NCBI RefSeq assembly: GCF_023101765.2
Contig: NC_064239.1
Span: 11,800,315 to 11,864,314, forward strand
Direction: 5' to 3'
DNA from: Spodoptera frugiperda
Lineage: Eukaryota; Arthropoda; Insecta; Lepidoptera; Noctuidae
DNA: 64,000 nucleotides
A program made the translations under genes and the position numbers. Positions 19,874 to 30,682 of this stretch are shown here, piece by piece. Each line of letters starts with the position of its first letter. Within the stretch, counting starts at the first letter, position 1. The notes beneath the pieces are model-generated. The model saw nothing but the letters and a program-made list of their open reading frames with translations, did not search any database and had not been told where the DNA came from.

Positions 19874-20870
19874 CAAGTGACCCGGTTGTGGCCACCGACC
19901 CCTTTGTGGCCACTTGGGCCTTCAAATATTTATAACTAAGGCATGGACAAATAAATTACTCTGTGATGTACAGTATTTAAAATATTGAATATTGGAGACA
20001 CTGATACCGTTGGCAGCTTTGATGTGTCAAACTTCACTTCGATGCAACAAGTCATTCTTTTTAGTTGAGGGTGAAATTGTTAAGATCTTAACAAAAAGGC
20101 TAAGGCGAGCGGGTGAGGATTTGGTTTTTATTTTTTTAATCTTTGCTTATTGTTTGGATGTTTATGTTAATACTACATGAAGAATAAATTGTCTAAGTGG
20201 AACTAAAGTTACTTTGTCGCCATATGTTTCTGAAGTGGGATTATTAGAAGGTGGCCACTAATGGAGACAAAATTATGAATTTCTCCATCTTTGGCCACAC
20301 GGCTGGCCAAAACTTTTGTACATAAATGCCCCACTTCTAGTCATTTATCGTAATTTATTTATTATTTTTCCTTGGCTTTACATATCAACAAATACATATT
20401 TTTCATTTTCAGAGATGCAATAAATTGCCTTCACACAAAGGGCACAGTTTACTTTGCAGCTTTTACCAACGTCATATAAATGTTGATCTCTTTATTTGTA
20501 AGTTAAATTCAAGTGAAGTAATAATATTTCATATTTTCCAGACTAAATGAAAACCATTGTTTCTTAAATGTCAAATTTAATTAATAAATTTTGATTACTT
20601 TTATTGTATTTTTTGATGGCCAGAACTGGCACACGACCGTGGCCAGAAATGGCACGAATCTGGCCAAAAATGGCACAAACTCCCTTTTTATTTTCTTTTT
20701 TATACAGTTATTTTTCTATTGGACGTTCTTTTAAAAAAGGGTTTTCTTAGGCAAGATTAATACATGTTAAATGACTTTTTACAAGAAATATGTTCGTGAT
20801 AACAAAAACTATAAGTTACGAAAGCCTCAAAGTCGACAAAATTCTTAAAGTGGCCACAACCGGGTCACTT
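19874..20870. mobile_element. ~1-kb inverted-repeat element rich in TGGCCA motifs (N)
   Basis: The ends AAGTGACCCGGTTGTGGCCA (left) and TGGCCACAACCGGGTCACTT (right) are perfectly inverted over at least 20 bp. I count nine TGGCCA hexamers inside. Three of them (20617-20683) form imperfect tandem units of 21-23 bp, each also containing TGGCAC. No coding frame above 62 codons. It looks like a non-autonomous DNA transposon; the superfamily is unknown to me. Confidence 0.75.
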
Positions 20871-21035
20871 ACGATATCTGCTTATGTAAGTTTTCAAAAA
20901 AGCCCGAGTTTTGGTACAGAATTTGGTGTTCAAAAATTAGTTGGACACGACAAAATACTGTAAGACATTTAGTTATTTATTTCAATTAAATAATTGACAA
21001 TCATCATTAGGACCTTATTTTTCTTTTTTTTTTAA

Positions 21036-21200
21036 ACGTGTTTAGGATTTTCTCCTGTGTCGTGGGTGCGTTTACAAACATACCATTTCACATGCACGTG
21101 ACACCCAGACCCGAAACAACAATTTGTGGATCACAAAGAGTTGCTCCGCGTGGGAATCGAACCCGCTACACGTTGAAAATCCAACTCCATCAAAATGCAA
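21036..21200 (-). repeat. SINE family C copy (tRNA-derived)
   Basis: In reverse it shows the body (GATTTTCTCCTGTGTCGTGG, TGACACCCAGACCCGAAAC) and a tRNA-like head with box B complement GGAATCGAACCC. On the minus strand the order is tRNA head, then body. Confidence 0.85.
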
Positions 21201-21239
21201 GCCACAGCAACTAAAACAAAAAAAAAAAAGAAATAATCT

Positions 21240-21480
21240 ATAAACAACCACAGACAATAATAACACCTTACAAGTATCCTTTTCGCGCGTCACTGGCTTT
21301 AGCGCGCAATTCAAATAAGGAATGTAGTTTAAAATAGCGACGCGCGCGCAACTGGCGTCGCAAACGCACCCCGTGACGTCAGCAGGAATTCGTCTCGGAA
21401 ATGAGTCACATTCAAGTTGGCTCCGTCTCGTTGACTCATAGAATGTTAGTCGAGCCATCGGTGCTTTTACACAAGGCGTT
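21240..21480. promoter_or_regulatory. CpG-rich island with CRE and two AP-1-type sites
   Basis: TGACGTCA at 21374-21381, TGAGTCA at 21402-21408 and TGACTCA at 21432-21438 fall within 65 bases of a CpG-rich segment (GCGACGCGCGCGCAAC). These match consensus bZIP sites; function is inferred. Confidence 0.35.
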
Positions 21481-21685
21481 CTTTTCAAAATTCTTCGACT
21501 TATTTTTTACTTTTTTTATCGTCTATGCGGTTTGGTTCGTTAAGAATATGGACGTGTAGCGAATTTTAAAGTTGTGAATGAAAATTTGCTTCTGATTTAA
21601 GTTCGAAGGCTCAAAATGCTTTAAGTAGAGGAGGGCCAAAGTCATTACAACCTTAGAACATTTTGCATTTAGACATTGAGCCTTT

Positions 21686-21846
21686 TTTAAGGGGGTAAAA
21701 TCATCCAATAACTGCTACCGCCTTGGGCGAGGCGAGAAGGTGTGTCAGACTCTTACTGACTAAAAACCAGCCCGTTCCAACTCCTGCTTTTCAAACCGAA
21801 GCCCCGGTAAACCCGCTAGGTAGTCCTCAGCTCTGGATCAGAGACA
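21686..21846 (-). repeat. Repeat A copy
   Basis: Reversed: AAAATCATCCAATAACTG, CAGACTCTTACTGACTAAAA, AACTCCTGCTTTTCAAACCG, CGGTAAACCCGCTAGGTAGT. A T-run lies in front. Confidence 0.85.
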
Positions 21847-22267
21847 TTGAACCTGAAACATCATCTCAGCTAACACTTTTAACCACTACAACGATGTAAA
21901 GTAACATTACTAGGTTAATAATTTGTTATCATTCATTATCAGTATATACAGCTCGTGACAGCGATAGCTCTCTCCTAGACTATGGGTTTCCGCTACCTAA
22001 TTATATTTATTCGATTATAATCGATTACTATCTCCCTCATTTGTGGTCGATAAAAATCTTAAGTTATAAAGAGCTTTCCCAACTTGGACAACCAATATAA
22101 CGTGAGCTTTGTCTCCGGTTGTTTCGTCACGTTTGTACCAGCGGTGGAGGTCAGTCTTATCTGGTCGGTTCAGGACAATGAACAATGTGTGTGCTTGTAT
22201 ACTATTTGGGTGGGATTGCAAGATATTTACACCACGACATTTTTAGGCTAAGGGACCACATAGGTAT

Positions 22268-22535
22268 CACGACAGGGCAGCAGCGCTTTCTGATAAACCT
22301 GAAGATTATGGCAAACCCTCTTAGACAAGGCCCATAGTTCCGCAGAGTAACGGAATAGAAGGTTATCCAGACTTAAACGAAGAAAATGTAACTAGAGATA
22401 CTTTTTATTAATGGGACAAGTCCGCTGCTACCTTCCGACACCGCTCCTGCAAGCCAGGAACTACAGTAGATACAACCATGAAAACACCGGAATACTGAAG
22501 TCCGGCGCGTCCCAGGCACTACAATAACTATCTTG
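22268..22535. repeat. Dispersed repeat shared with 63822-63955 and 32578-32640
   Basis: AAGCCAGGAACTACAGTAGA and ACAACCATGAAAACACC recur, reversed, at 63822-63955. GGGCAGCAGCGCTTTCTGAT is similar to a block at 32579. Probably the 3' end of a retroelement; the family is not identified. Confidence 0.5.
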
Positions 22536-22574
22536 AATCCTGTAGTGAAATAAATAAGAATATATTGTTAAGTA

Positions 22575-23350
22575 TACCTAATGCGCTCTAACAAGGTGCG
22601 GCTGACAGATGCCAGTATGACGTTGACGTCTCTCTTTAGGGATGGACATTAGAAAAATCTTTTTTTATCGCTATCGATACTCGCAGCATACATTTAATTC
22701 TCTTGAATTTTTTTATTAAATGTGTGTGTTATTTAGTTGTGCAGTCTAACTACGTGTATATACTTGTCAAAATAAATATTTTATGACCGAGCCCTGAGGT
22801 GTTTCAGAGTTACAGTTTTACAGAACCGTGAAGAAAACAAGGATATATTAGTTTGTATATGTTGGAATAGTACCACCACGCATTATCAATGGCGCCGGAA
22901 ATGTCTAGAAAAATGCCTACTACATATTTCTGCTCAGATAATGTCACTGTGGTTTGGGCAGAGAGAGCCGCGTCTACAGTGGATTTACCCACATAATTAA
23001 AGGTTTTTTAAGAATGATAATTGAACGACGCACGATTTTCGTTTTTTATTCTAAAAAAACATCGACTACCTATCCATCGTAGCCGTACATCCCATCACTA
23101 AACACGACTATGGCTTTACGTTATACGCATAACACTTTACTTTATTTTTCATTTCATTAGATTTTAATTGAATACTAGAACATTCCGGTTTGTTTTAATT
23201 TAATTAACTACGCATCCGAATGATTTAACATAATACGAATGTGATACAGCTAAAATATTAAGGCATAATTTTTAAATCGCAGCAACTTTCAAGAGTGATA
23301 CGAAACGTTACTGAATCTGTCAGCCGCACCTTGTTAGAGCGCATTAGGTA
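22575..23350. mobile_element. TIR element O (mariner-type ends) carrying a reverse transcriptase fragment
   Basis: A perfect 36-bp terminal inverted repeat (22575-22610 and 23315-23350) starts TACCTAATGCGCTCTAACAA and is flanked by TA on both sides, as in Tc1/mariner elements. Inside, on the minus strand, lies a 60-residue frame with non-LTR reverse transcriptase motifs. At 776 bp it has no transposase of its own. Confidence 0.85.
22810..22992 (-). pseudogene. Non-LTR reverse transcriptase fragment inside element O
   Basis: The frame reads GKSTVDA then VVGIFLDISGAIDNAWW, matching the conserved RT block in which the catalytic Asp follows the LD-SGAFDN pattern of insect R1- or Jockey-like LINEs. 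It is only about 60 residues long and stops, so it is a captured remnant. Confidence 0.65.
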
Positions 23351-23924
23351 TAGAGATGAAAAGAGAACATCAGTTTCCACTTCTTGGTGAATTCAACGCA
23401 GGAAACAGAAGAACTTGACCCAAAATTATGACTGAAAATTAAGTGGGTCCTAATTGTGAGCTGTTAACTAGAGATACTTCCCGAGACATACTACTAAACA
23501 TATTCAACCTCATATTAAAATTAAATAACGGCACATTAGATCCTGATACCATCTAGAAACCGACACAGAATACTAATACATATTTATACCAAGAATAAGA
23601 TTGAAATTTAATTGTTTGCTTAAGACGTAATTAGCCTTACGGAATGGTTTATTTTAGCCGGCAGGCTATTGTTTAATGAACCGAGTTTATTATTCAACTA
23701 ATTTCACAAAACCAGACTTCTAAGTAGGCTACACGTGTAATTTCCTTTAACTTGTGTAAGTAAAGAATATTTCATTGTTGTTATTGAGTCGATTTTGGCG
23801 TTGCGTAGAGGTCGCTAGTGTGATTTTTGGGAGTGAAGAGTGAAATTTGATAATCTGAAATTTAATTCAATATTGAGCAAATAACTAAAACAAAAGTCAA
23901 TATTTATTTAACTTTAATTCACAC

Positions 23925-24105
23925 ATCAACAGCCTATAAGTGGCCACTGCTGACCAAAGGCCTGTTTTCGCATGAGAAGGTTTGAGCATAAATCACCACG
24001 CTTGCTCAATGTGGGTTGACTATTTCAAACTTAGATACTTTCGAACCCGCACCCTCGTGGATGAGAAGCGGAAGTCTATAACCTCTGGGCGATCGTATTA
24101 CCTAT
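23925..24105. repeat. LINE/SINE 3'-end remnant
   Basis: The phrases CACTGCTGACCAAAGGCCTG, GAGAAGGTTTGAGCATAAAT and CACCACGCTTGCTCAATGTG follow a repeat common in Lepidoptera. The copy is diverged. Confidence 0.55.
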
Positions 24106-24332
24106 CATTAACTTAAAGATTTTTACTGCTAACAAAAATCTGTTGAAGGCAAATCCTCAGCTAGAGTCGTTCTCTTTTGCTCCCCATGCCGTTTAGAGTG
24201 TTAATAGTCTGTAAACAATATCAAGTTGAAATTAAATGAAATTGCAATGTTTTTTTCTTAGTTCTTACCCTTTACAACACTATTAATACAGTGGCGCCGT
24301 CTATTTGCAGACTTTTTTTATAAAACTATCTA

Positions 24333-24558
24333 TAACTAGCGACCCGCCCCAGCTTCGCATGGATGCATTATGCATGTATTAAACATATCCTCTTGATCAC
24401 TCTATCTATTAAAAAACTGCATCGAAAACCGTTGCGTAGTTTTTAAAGATTTAAGCATACAAAGGGACATAGGGACGGAAAGAGCAACTTTGTTTTATAC
24501 TGTGTAGTGAAGGGACATAGGGACAGAAAAAGCGACTTTGTTTAATACTATGTAGTGA
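24333..24558 (+). repeat. RTE-type tail with 48-bp tandem duplication
   Basis: It starts GCGACCCGCCCCAGCTTCGC. Units 24463-24510 and 24511-24558 are near-identical 48-mers starting AGGGACATAGGGAC. Confidence 0.7.
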
Positions 24559-25515
24559 TTATTCCCCATGTTCTGTAGTACGGTTACCCGTCATGTATAT
24601 TGCAAAGGGTTACCAAGAATATTAGTGATGCGTCACGCGGTGCTGATTTAAAAAAAAAAAATAGTTTACGCGTAAAGCACAACCGTATGATTCAAAGAAA
24701 TTCGCACTGGCCAGAGTATTCATTAGTTCTTTTTTCAAAGTTGAAATGTTTTTCTTTTTTTTTTTGCGTTGAGACGTTCAATATTTTTTTTTATTTGCGT
24801 TATGTTCGTTCACGCAGTTAATTCTTTGGACGCCGGCTCTCAATTTGGGGTCAGTGGTCTGACTGAGCCTAGGTTGCGCTTGCGCAGGTAGGCAGATTGT
24901 TTTTTTATTTTTTGTTTGCATGAGTTATATTATATGTTTTAGAACTGACAGTTTTCTTATGTGTGTGGAAATTGTGGAATCGAAGCTGAGAACCTATGTA
25001 GGTGTAGGTAGTTGATTTTGCTGTTAAATAAGAAAAAGAGTATATAAATAAATGAGATATTTCGACAGAAATTCTGGCTATAATAAAATATATTTTTTTT
25101 ATTCTGATTTTCTGATCTGAAATTCATGACGTTTTTGCCCCTCTTCACAAAAACTGACTTAATTTTACTTACAAGATGATAAATAGTTCTATGAAATAAT
25201 ACTTTCCCGCCATGTAACTGTTATCAAACTTCATACGAATCTATGAATACATAGACGAGTAAAATAACAGATCTTCTCAAATGATTGGAAAAATATTGAA
25301 TTTGTTTATATGAAATTGTATTTGTAGAGAGATCAGAGATTCCGAAAGACAAAGTAATGGTGGGGTTTTCCCGATATTAAAATACTCCGTGGTATCGTAT
25401 CCAGTTTTATGCTAGTAGACATACATGTGTGACTCGTATTGAACTAGCAACAAATGAAAAATTTTAGTTTTTATATGTTAGTACCCAATATTTGATACTT
25501 TGATAGATTTCTCTA
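24559..25515. other. AT-rich spacer
   Basis: No gene. A small GC-rich stretch near 24825-24890 (GGTTGCGCTTGCGCAGGTAG) is non-repetitive and contains a donor-like CAG|GTAGGC; nothing further supports an exon. Confidence 0.3.
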
Positions 25516-25760
25516 AGGCTGCTTTTCCACCAAAGATGTGCTATGTTACGTTGCTGTGGATGCGTTTCGCTTTCACTAATCATATTCATTGGTACACATA
25601 GCTTAGCACTGGTGGAAACGGACTCAGTTAAGATATGTTTTTTATATGCAAAGATGCGTGCTATGGATGGCTTCCCAACTATCGATACATCGCATACTCG
25701 AGCTGCGCATCTTCCTCGCACAGCTACATAGTTTAGTATTAGTCGAAACGGTTACTAAGA
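25516..25760 (-). repeat. Repeat H copy 1
   Basis: It shares GCTTTTCCACCAAAGATGTG, CATAGCTTAGCACTGGTGGA and CTCGAGCTGCGCATCTTCCT with copies at 44114-44393 and 58364-58632. The family has inverted ends; the right end is eroded in this copy. Confidence 0.65.
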
Positions 25761-26011
25761 CTGAAACTCAGACTGAAAACCAGCTCAAAATAGCATCTAA
25801 TTATACATATCATCCTAAAAAAACTTCCAGGAAACGAAATTTTAACGTCAATTATTTCATCAACTCAACACATAGTCTACCTATGACACACGTAACGTAG
25901 CCTACGTTTCTATGCGTTCAATAGGCTACTTTCCTACTAGTCAAATTCAATACTTTTTTCGAAACGTCAAAAACGATATTTTCTATGAACTTTGTATGAA
26001 ATAGTGCATTA

Positions 26012-26380
26012 TGACGTCATAAGTTTTTGACGTCAAATAGCAGACTTATTTCTAGAAACTGAGCTAGAAAAAATCGAAAATTAAATAGTTCATCAAATTT
26101 ATGAATGAGAGTGTGATTATTTTTTAATATTTTATTGTATTGAAAAGTTGTAATAATTTATTTTTGACCGAGGATAGTACCCAATTCTAGACTAGATCTA
26201 CTCTGTGGTCTGGATCTAGGTTACACGCGTCGTGGTGACGTCAAAGTTGTGTTCACAAGGAGCGGGGACCACACGCTCGGATAGTCTCGGATAAAAAAAT
26301 TAAATAAACAATGAAACTCGCCGGAGTATAATGACCCGGTTTTAAGCACGTGGATACGAATTTGCGAATTGGTAAGTACG
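26012..26380 (+). promoter_or_regulatory. CRE-type motif cluster and possible non-coding first exon
   Basis: Three perfect TGACGTCA palindromes (26012-26019, 26028-26035, 26236-26243) precede a CpG-bearing stretch that ends at a strong donor, GCGAATTG|GTAAGTACG (junction near 26371). A promoter plus 5' UTR exon is a reasonable reading, but no downstream partner exon is proven. Confidence 0.3.
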
Positions 26381-26535
26381 TTAGGTTTGTTTGGCTTTTT
26401 TGGGGGACTGTTATTGGTGGTCAGATGTCTGTTTGTCTGTTTGTTTGCTTGTATTTTGAACTGTAATGGAAGATAATAGAGTTGAAGTTTGTTATCTTGT
26501 AATGAATGTTCTTAGATACTTTTATTTTTCTTAAA

Positions 26536-26737
26536 AAAACGTTGCCCTCACGCTAGGATTTTCTCCTGTGTCGTGGGTGCGTTTACAAACATACAAGTTC
26601 ACATACCTACACATGACATTCAGACCCGAAACAACAATTTGTAGAACACACAAAGAGTTGCTCCGTACGGGAATCGAAACCGCTACATGTTGCACGGCAG
26701 CCAGTTGCCCAGCCACCGCGCCAACCGTGCAGTCAAA
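26536..26737 (-). repeat. SINE family C copy (near full length)
   Basis: Body GATTTTCTCCTGTGTCGTGG to tRNA head CAGCCACCGCGCCAACCGTG. The box B region is slightly mutated (GGGAATCGAAACCGC). Confidence 0.85.
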
Positions 26738-27221
26738 TTAATGTATCTTTTAAGAAAGATATTTTGTAACTGTGTAACGTACTTTGTTGTTTAGTAAATT
26801 CTTGAAAATTAAATTGGAAAAGTAAATCGAGATCGAACCCCCAATCCCTAAGCACAACAGTCGCGACCACTCAACCAAAGAAGCAGACAGTCGTGAGATA
26901 GCAATAAATAACCAATAATATTACAAGTTCATACATATAACCAGTCATTATGATAAATATGTAAAGGACAATTAAGGAAATCACTAAATCGTCACGATTA
27001 TTCAGAATCGTGACGTAAGCTGGGCGCCATTGCTTGTACAATGTACTTTGACACCTATTATTTTTGCATTACGTCCGAATGTCAGTCAGACTCATGGACG
27101 CAACGCACGAAGGGTCATATTAAAATAAGATACACTAGATAAATGTAGGTTCAAGGTTCAAAAAGAAAGAAAAAGTACCAAAATAAAGGTTAATATAAAA
27201 ATGGCCCACATTGTAAGCCTT

Positions 27222-27372
27222 TTTTTTTAAAGTCACCCAATGACTTTTCCTGCCTTGGGCGAGTCGAAAGGGGGTATCAGACTCTTACTGACTAAAAACC
27301 ACCTAGTTCCTACTCCTGCTTTTCACCGGATCAGGCATCAGCCCTACTGGGCCCCATCTGTGGTTGTCTGAT
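27222..27372 (-). repeat. Repeat A copy with internal deletion
   Basis: A T-run, then GTCACCCAATGACTTTTCC, CAGACTCTTACTGACTAAAA, CTACTCCTGCTTTTC, then directly GGATCAGGCATCAGCCCTAC; the part carrying the CTAGCGGGTTACC block is lost. Confidence 0.8.
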
Positions 27373-27432
27373 GGCTTCACATAGTAAGATTGAGTTAAAT
27401 TGTGCTGTAGTATCATGTCTTAAGTGTCATCG

Positions 27433-27648
27433 CAGTCAAAGTCATTTATTTCAATTAAACCTTAATTAGGCACTTTTGAAACGTCAAATTGAATTGTCCG
27501 CCAGTCTCTCCGTCAGTGAAGTTGGTGCTGGTTCCAAATGTTGTGATACCTTAAAATGTTGTGCATTTAAATTAATTATTATGTAAGTGTATAGATGTAA
27601 GTCCTAATGTAACAATTACTGGTTGTCCAAATAAATAAATAATTTCTT
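27433..27648. repeat. LINE-tail type repeats
   Basis: AAAGTCATTTATTTCAATTA and CACTTTTGAAACGTCAA match 17628-17830. An adjoining tail ends in CCAAATAAATAAATAA. Confidence 0.5.
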
Positions 27649-27838
27649 CATGGATCTCACTCCAATGACAAGTCTTACTCCTCATCTTTAAATAGTCTTT
27701 ATGACTTGTAATAAACACGTAAGCCAATCAGGATCAATCAGAATAATCAAGACATAAAGCTCATAAAATAATATTGTTTAATGTTTAAAAGCAAGTAAAA
27801 TAACAATAACACTACAGCATGGCGTCGTTAGTCTTTTT

Positions 27839-28032
27839 TTAAACGTTGCCCCACATTAGTATTTTCTCCTGTATCGTGGGTGCGTTTACAAACATACAAG
27901 TTCACATATACATGACACCCAGACCCGGAACAATAATCTGTGTAACAGAATTGTTCCGTGCGGGAATCGAACCCACGACACGTCGTACGGCAGCCAGTTG
28001 CCCAGCCACCGCGCTAACTGTGCAGTCAAAAT
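27839..28032 (-). repeat. SINE family C copy
   Basis: AACGTTGCCCCACATTAGTA through GGGAATCGAACCCACGACAC to CCACCGCGCTAACTGTGCAG. Reading frames here are SINE artefacts. Confidence 0.85.
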
Positions 28033-28289
28033 TGACTGTTCATTTAATTACAAGAAGTCAGTAGAAAAGATAGTATGTATATCTATTATTTTGAGTAGCA
28101 ATTTTCATCTGGTTGCTACGCACTGCTGTTGTCACAAGGAAAAGTACAAAAAAGTCTAAAAAAGCAGGTCCATCCTACATTTCCATTTCACAGTACATTT
28201 CAAAGCTTCACAAAAATTACATAAAACAATAAATAAACTAGACCATCAGTTGACTAATTCCTAATGTTTACATCTACCTACCACCAATG

Positions 28290-28570
28290 GATTCGCGCGT
28301 TGAGTTGCGCCCGCGCACTTTTTTGCATGAGAACGAACGGGACGGCCGGTGACGCCGAGTTTGCCTTTATATTTAGCCATTTAGGCCGTTGAACTTTGTT
28401 TAACATGTACCTACAATGTACATACACTTTTCTAGCATCATTCATTTTGATATATCAATGATAATCTATGTGTGGAATTAATAAATTAAGACGCAAACGG
28501 TGCCAACATCTTGAAGACTCTTTCGTAGTTTCGTAGGCCAAGCGGTCGCATGCGCAACTGTTGGTCATGT
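28290..28570. promoter_or_regulatory. CpG-rich non-repetitive patches
   Basis: GATTCGCGCGTTGAGTTGCG, GGGACGGCCGGTGACGCCG and AAGCGGTCGCATGCGCAAC stand out from AT-rich flanks and match none of the repeat families. Possible cis-regulatory DNA; nothing more can be said. Confidence 0.2.
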
Positions 28571-28975
28571 CTACCTACAAAATTTACGTTTAAAATCATT
28601 GAATATCTGTAATATTTCATTCAACATGGTTCAGTAAAATTCTAACTATGGCTTTTCTTTGTCTTTTCAGGGTGCAAAATTCATTAAAATAAAAAGATTT
28701 TCTGAGGGACAAACTAAATCCTCTGAACTTTAATGTAGGTAAATATAATTTTAAAAAACATTCTTCTATAAGTATTATAGTTTTTTTCTTTAATTTTTTC
28801 TTGTTTTTTTCTTGGCATTATGGCCACCCTGCTGATTGCCGTGATCTCCATTAGTAGGTAGTAGTAGATAACACTCTAACTCGTTAGCCGAGACCGAGGA
28901 TTTTATACAGGAGGTTTAACTTCCAGAATCCATGGATGTAGCAATGTTTTATACCTAAGATTTCAAAACTCTCCT

Positions 28976-29117
28976 GACCTGTGGACTGCCTAGCGGGTTA
29001 CCGGGGCTCTGGCTCGAAAAACAGGAGTAGGAACGGGGTGGTTTTTAGTCAGTAAGAGTCTGACACTCCCTCTTGCTTCACCTAAGGCGAGAGAAGTCAT
29101 TGGATGATTTGCCCCCT
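28976..29117 (+). repeat. Repeat A copy
   Basis: CCTAGCGGGTTACCGGGGCT, GGGTGGTTTTTAGTCAGTAA, GAAGTCATTGGATGATTTG. It ends directly at the hairpin at 29120. Confidence 0.88.
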
Positions 29118-29119
29118 CA

Positions 29120-29166
29120 AAAAGACGTGGTTTTTAGGCAGACTCTGCCTAAAAACCACGTCTTTT
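29120..29166. repeat. Perfect 21-bp hairpin made from repeat A sequence
   Basis: Arms 29120-29140 and 29146-29166 are exact inverses around the loop GACTC. The stem contains GTGGTTTTTAGGCAG, a near copy of the repeat A core, suggesting a local inverted duplication during insertion or repair. Confidence 0.9.
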
Positions 29167-29477
29167 GTATGATTTCCCTTCTCAAAAATGAGGACTTCAA
29201 AAATCTATTTATTTAATGTTATTGCAACCAAATCATTTTGTTGCACATAGTGTGGCATAGTTAGAATACGATTCTTAATTGCGATCTAATATTTGTCAAT
29301 TACTTGGCAAACAATCGGTCACAGTTATGGCTACCCTACTATTTTCTATTGTGATTCCCACTTAGTATTCGTAGGCAACTATTACACAACCTATATAGGT
29401 TTAGGTATATACCTAAGCAAGTTCAAAGCATATAAAACTGTTTTGTTTTGATCGAAAGTTTAGTTTAATATTTTTAT

Positions 29478-29702
29478 AATAACTGTCGTGAGACATACTA
29501 AATATACTGAGTATCTGTATCCTGTAAATATACAGAGAAGAGCTCTACTAGGTTTTAGTCACAGTGGGACTCTTCCTCATGAGCAGCGTGCGAGGACGCG
29601 GCGACATCGCACAGGCTACTATCCATCTATGACTGTGACTCGAAACTAGTTGAGCTTTTCTCGATATATTTACTTGAGTAAACCGTTATTTTTAGTTAAT
29701 TT
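29478..29702 (+). repeat. Repeat G copy
   Basis: Starts ATAACTGTCGTGAGACATAC, continues through TCATGAGCAGCGTGCGAGGA and ends GTAAACCGTTATTTTTAGTT. Sister copies are at 31888, 34385, 49695 and 57778. Confidence 0.75.
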
Positions 29703-29797
29703 AGTATAGTCTAATGTTGTTATTAATATTAGATCTTAGTCACATAATCTTATTACATCTTTTTTCATCATACATACATATAAATTTATCATTCATA

Positions 29798-30006
29798 CGG
29801 TATCACCTGATGGTAAGCAATCCCGCCACCCATGGACACCTGAAACACCAGAGGCGTTACAAGTGCGTTGTCGGCATTTTGGGGGTTAGGAATTTAAGGG
29901 TTGTTGGGGAATCGGGGATTGGGAAGATTGGGAAACACAACACAACCGTTGTTTCGCGTCGGTTTTCTGAGAGGCTGTGATATCACTTCGGTCAAACCGG
30001 CCGTCG
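29798..30006 (-). repeat. Repeat B copy
   Basis: Reversed: CACCTGATGGTAAGCAATCC, GGAATCGGGGATTGGGAAG, TTTCGCGTCGGTTTTCTGAG. Confidence 0.88.
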
Positions 30007-30033
30007 AATCTGAATAGTAGGTACTCTTCATTA

Positions 30034-30182
30034 TTCCGGAGCTGCGGACAACGTAACAGGTTACCGGGGCTCTGGCTCAAGGCAAGGAGAAAGAACGGGG
30101 TGGTTTTTAGTCAGTAAGAGTCTGACACTCCCTCCCGCCTCGCCCAAGACGGGAGAAGGCATTGGATGATTTTCTCCCCTCA
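30034..30182 (+). repeat. Repeat A copy
   Basis: CCGGAGCTGCGGACAACGTA, GGGTGGTTTTTAGTCAGTAA, GGCATTGGATGATTTTCTCC, then an A-run; it follows repeat B with under 30 bp between. Confidence 0.9.
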
Positions 30183-30520
30183 AAAAAAAGGTACTCTTCA
30201 TTATTATGCTCATGGTCACCATCAGCTCCTGGCTATTTACTGCTATACTTTAGACGTCTTTCTAAATTCTTTTGAAGGTTCTGCTATCGAAGATCGCTGT
30301 TAAAAATACAATGAAAAAAATAATGAAACAAAGACATCGTGGTTCGGTGACATAGTTTGTCTATCTTTCCTGGCTTTTTCCCAACTAGGTTGGTTGACTG
30401 GTTTATCCAGATTCTGTGGAATGTCTGAATTTTTCAAGAAGTGACTGTCCATTCTTTTTATATCATTGAGTAGTTCAACATTCTTGGAAAGAACTTTTCT
30501 ACTTTTAGGCTTCTGGCTAC

Positions 30521-30682
30521 TGCTTTTTTTGAGGGGAGAAAATCATCTGATGGCTTTGGGTAAGCCGAGAGGAGTGTCATACTTTTACTGACTAAAAATT
30601 ACTTCATTCCTACCTTTGCTTTTCGAGTCGAAGCCCCGGTAAACACAAAGATTGTCCGCAGCTCCGGATTAGGCATCTAAGG
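30521..30682 (-). repeat. Repeat A copy (diverged)
   Basis: GAAAATCATCTGATGGCTTT, TACTTTTACTGACTAAAAAT, GTCGAAGCCCCGGTAAAC and GTCCGCAGCTCCGGATTAGG, reversed. Confidence 0.8.
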
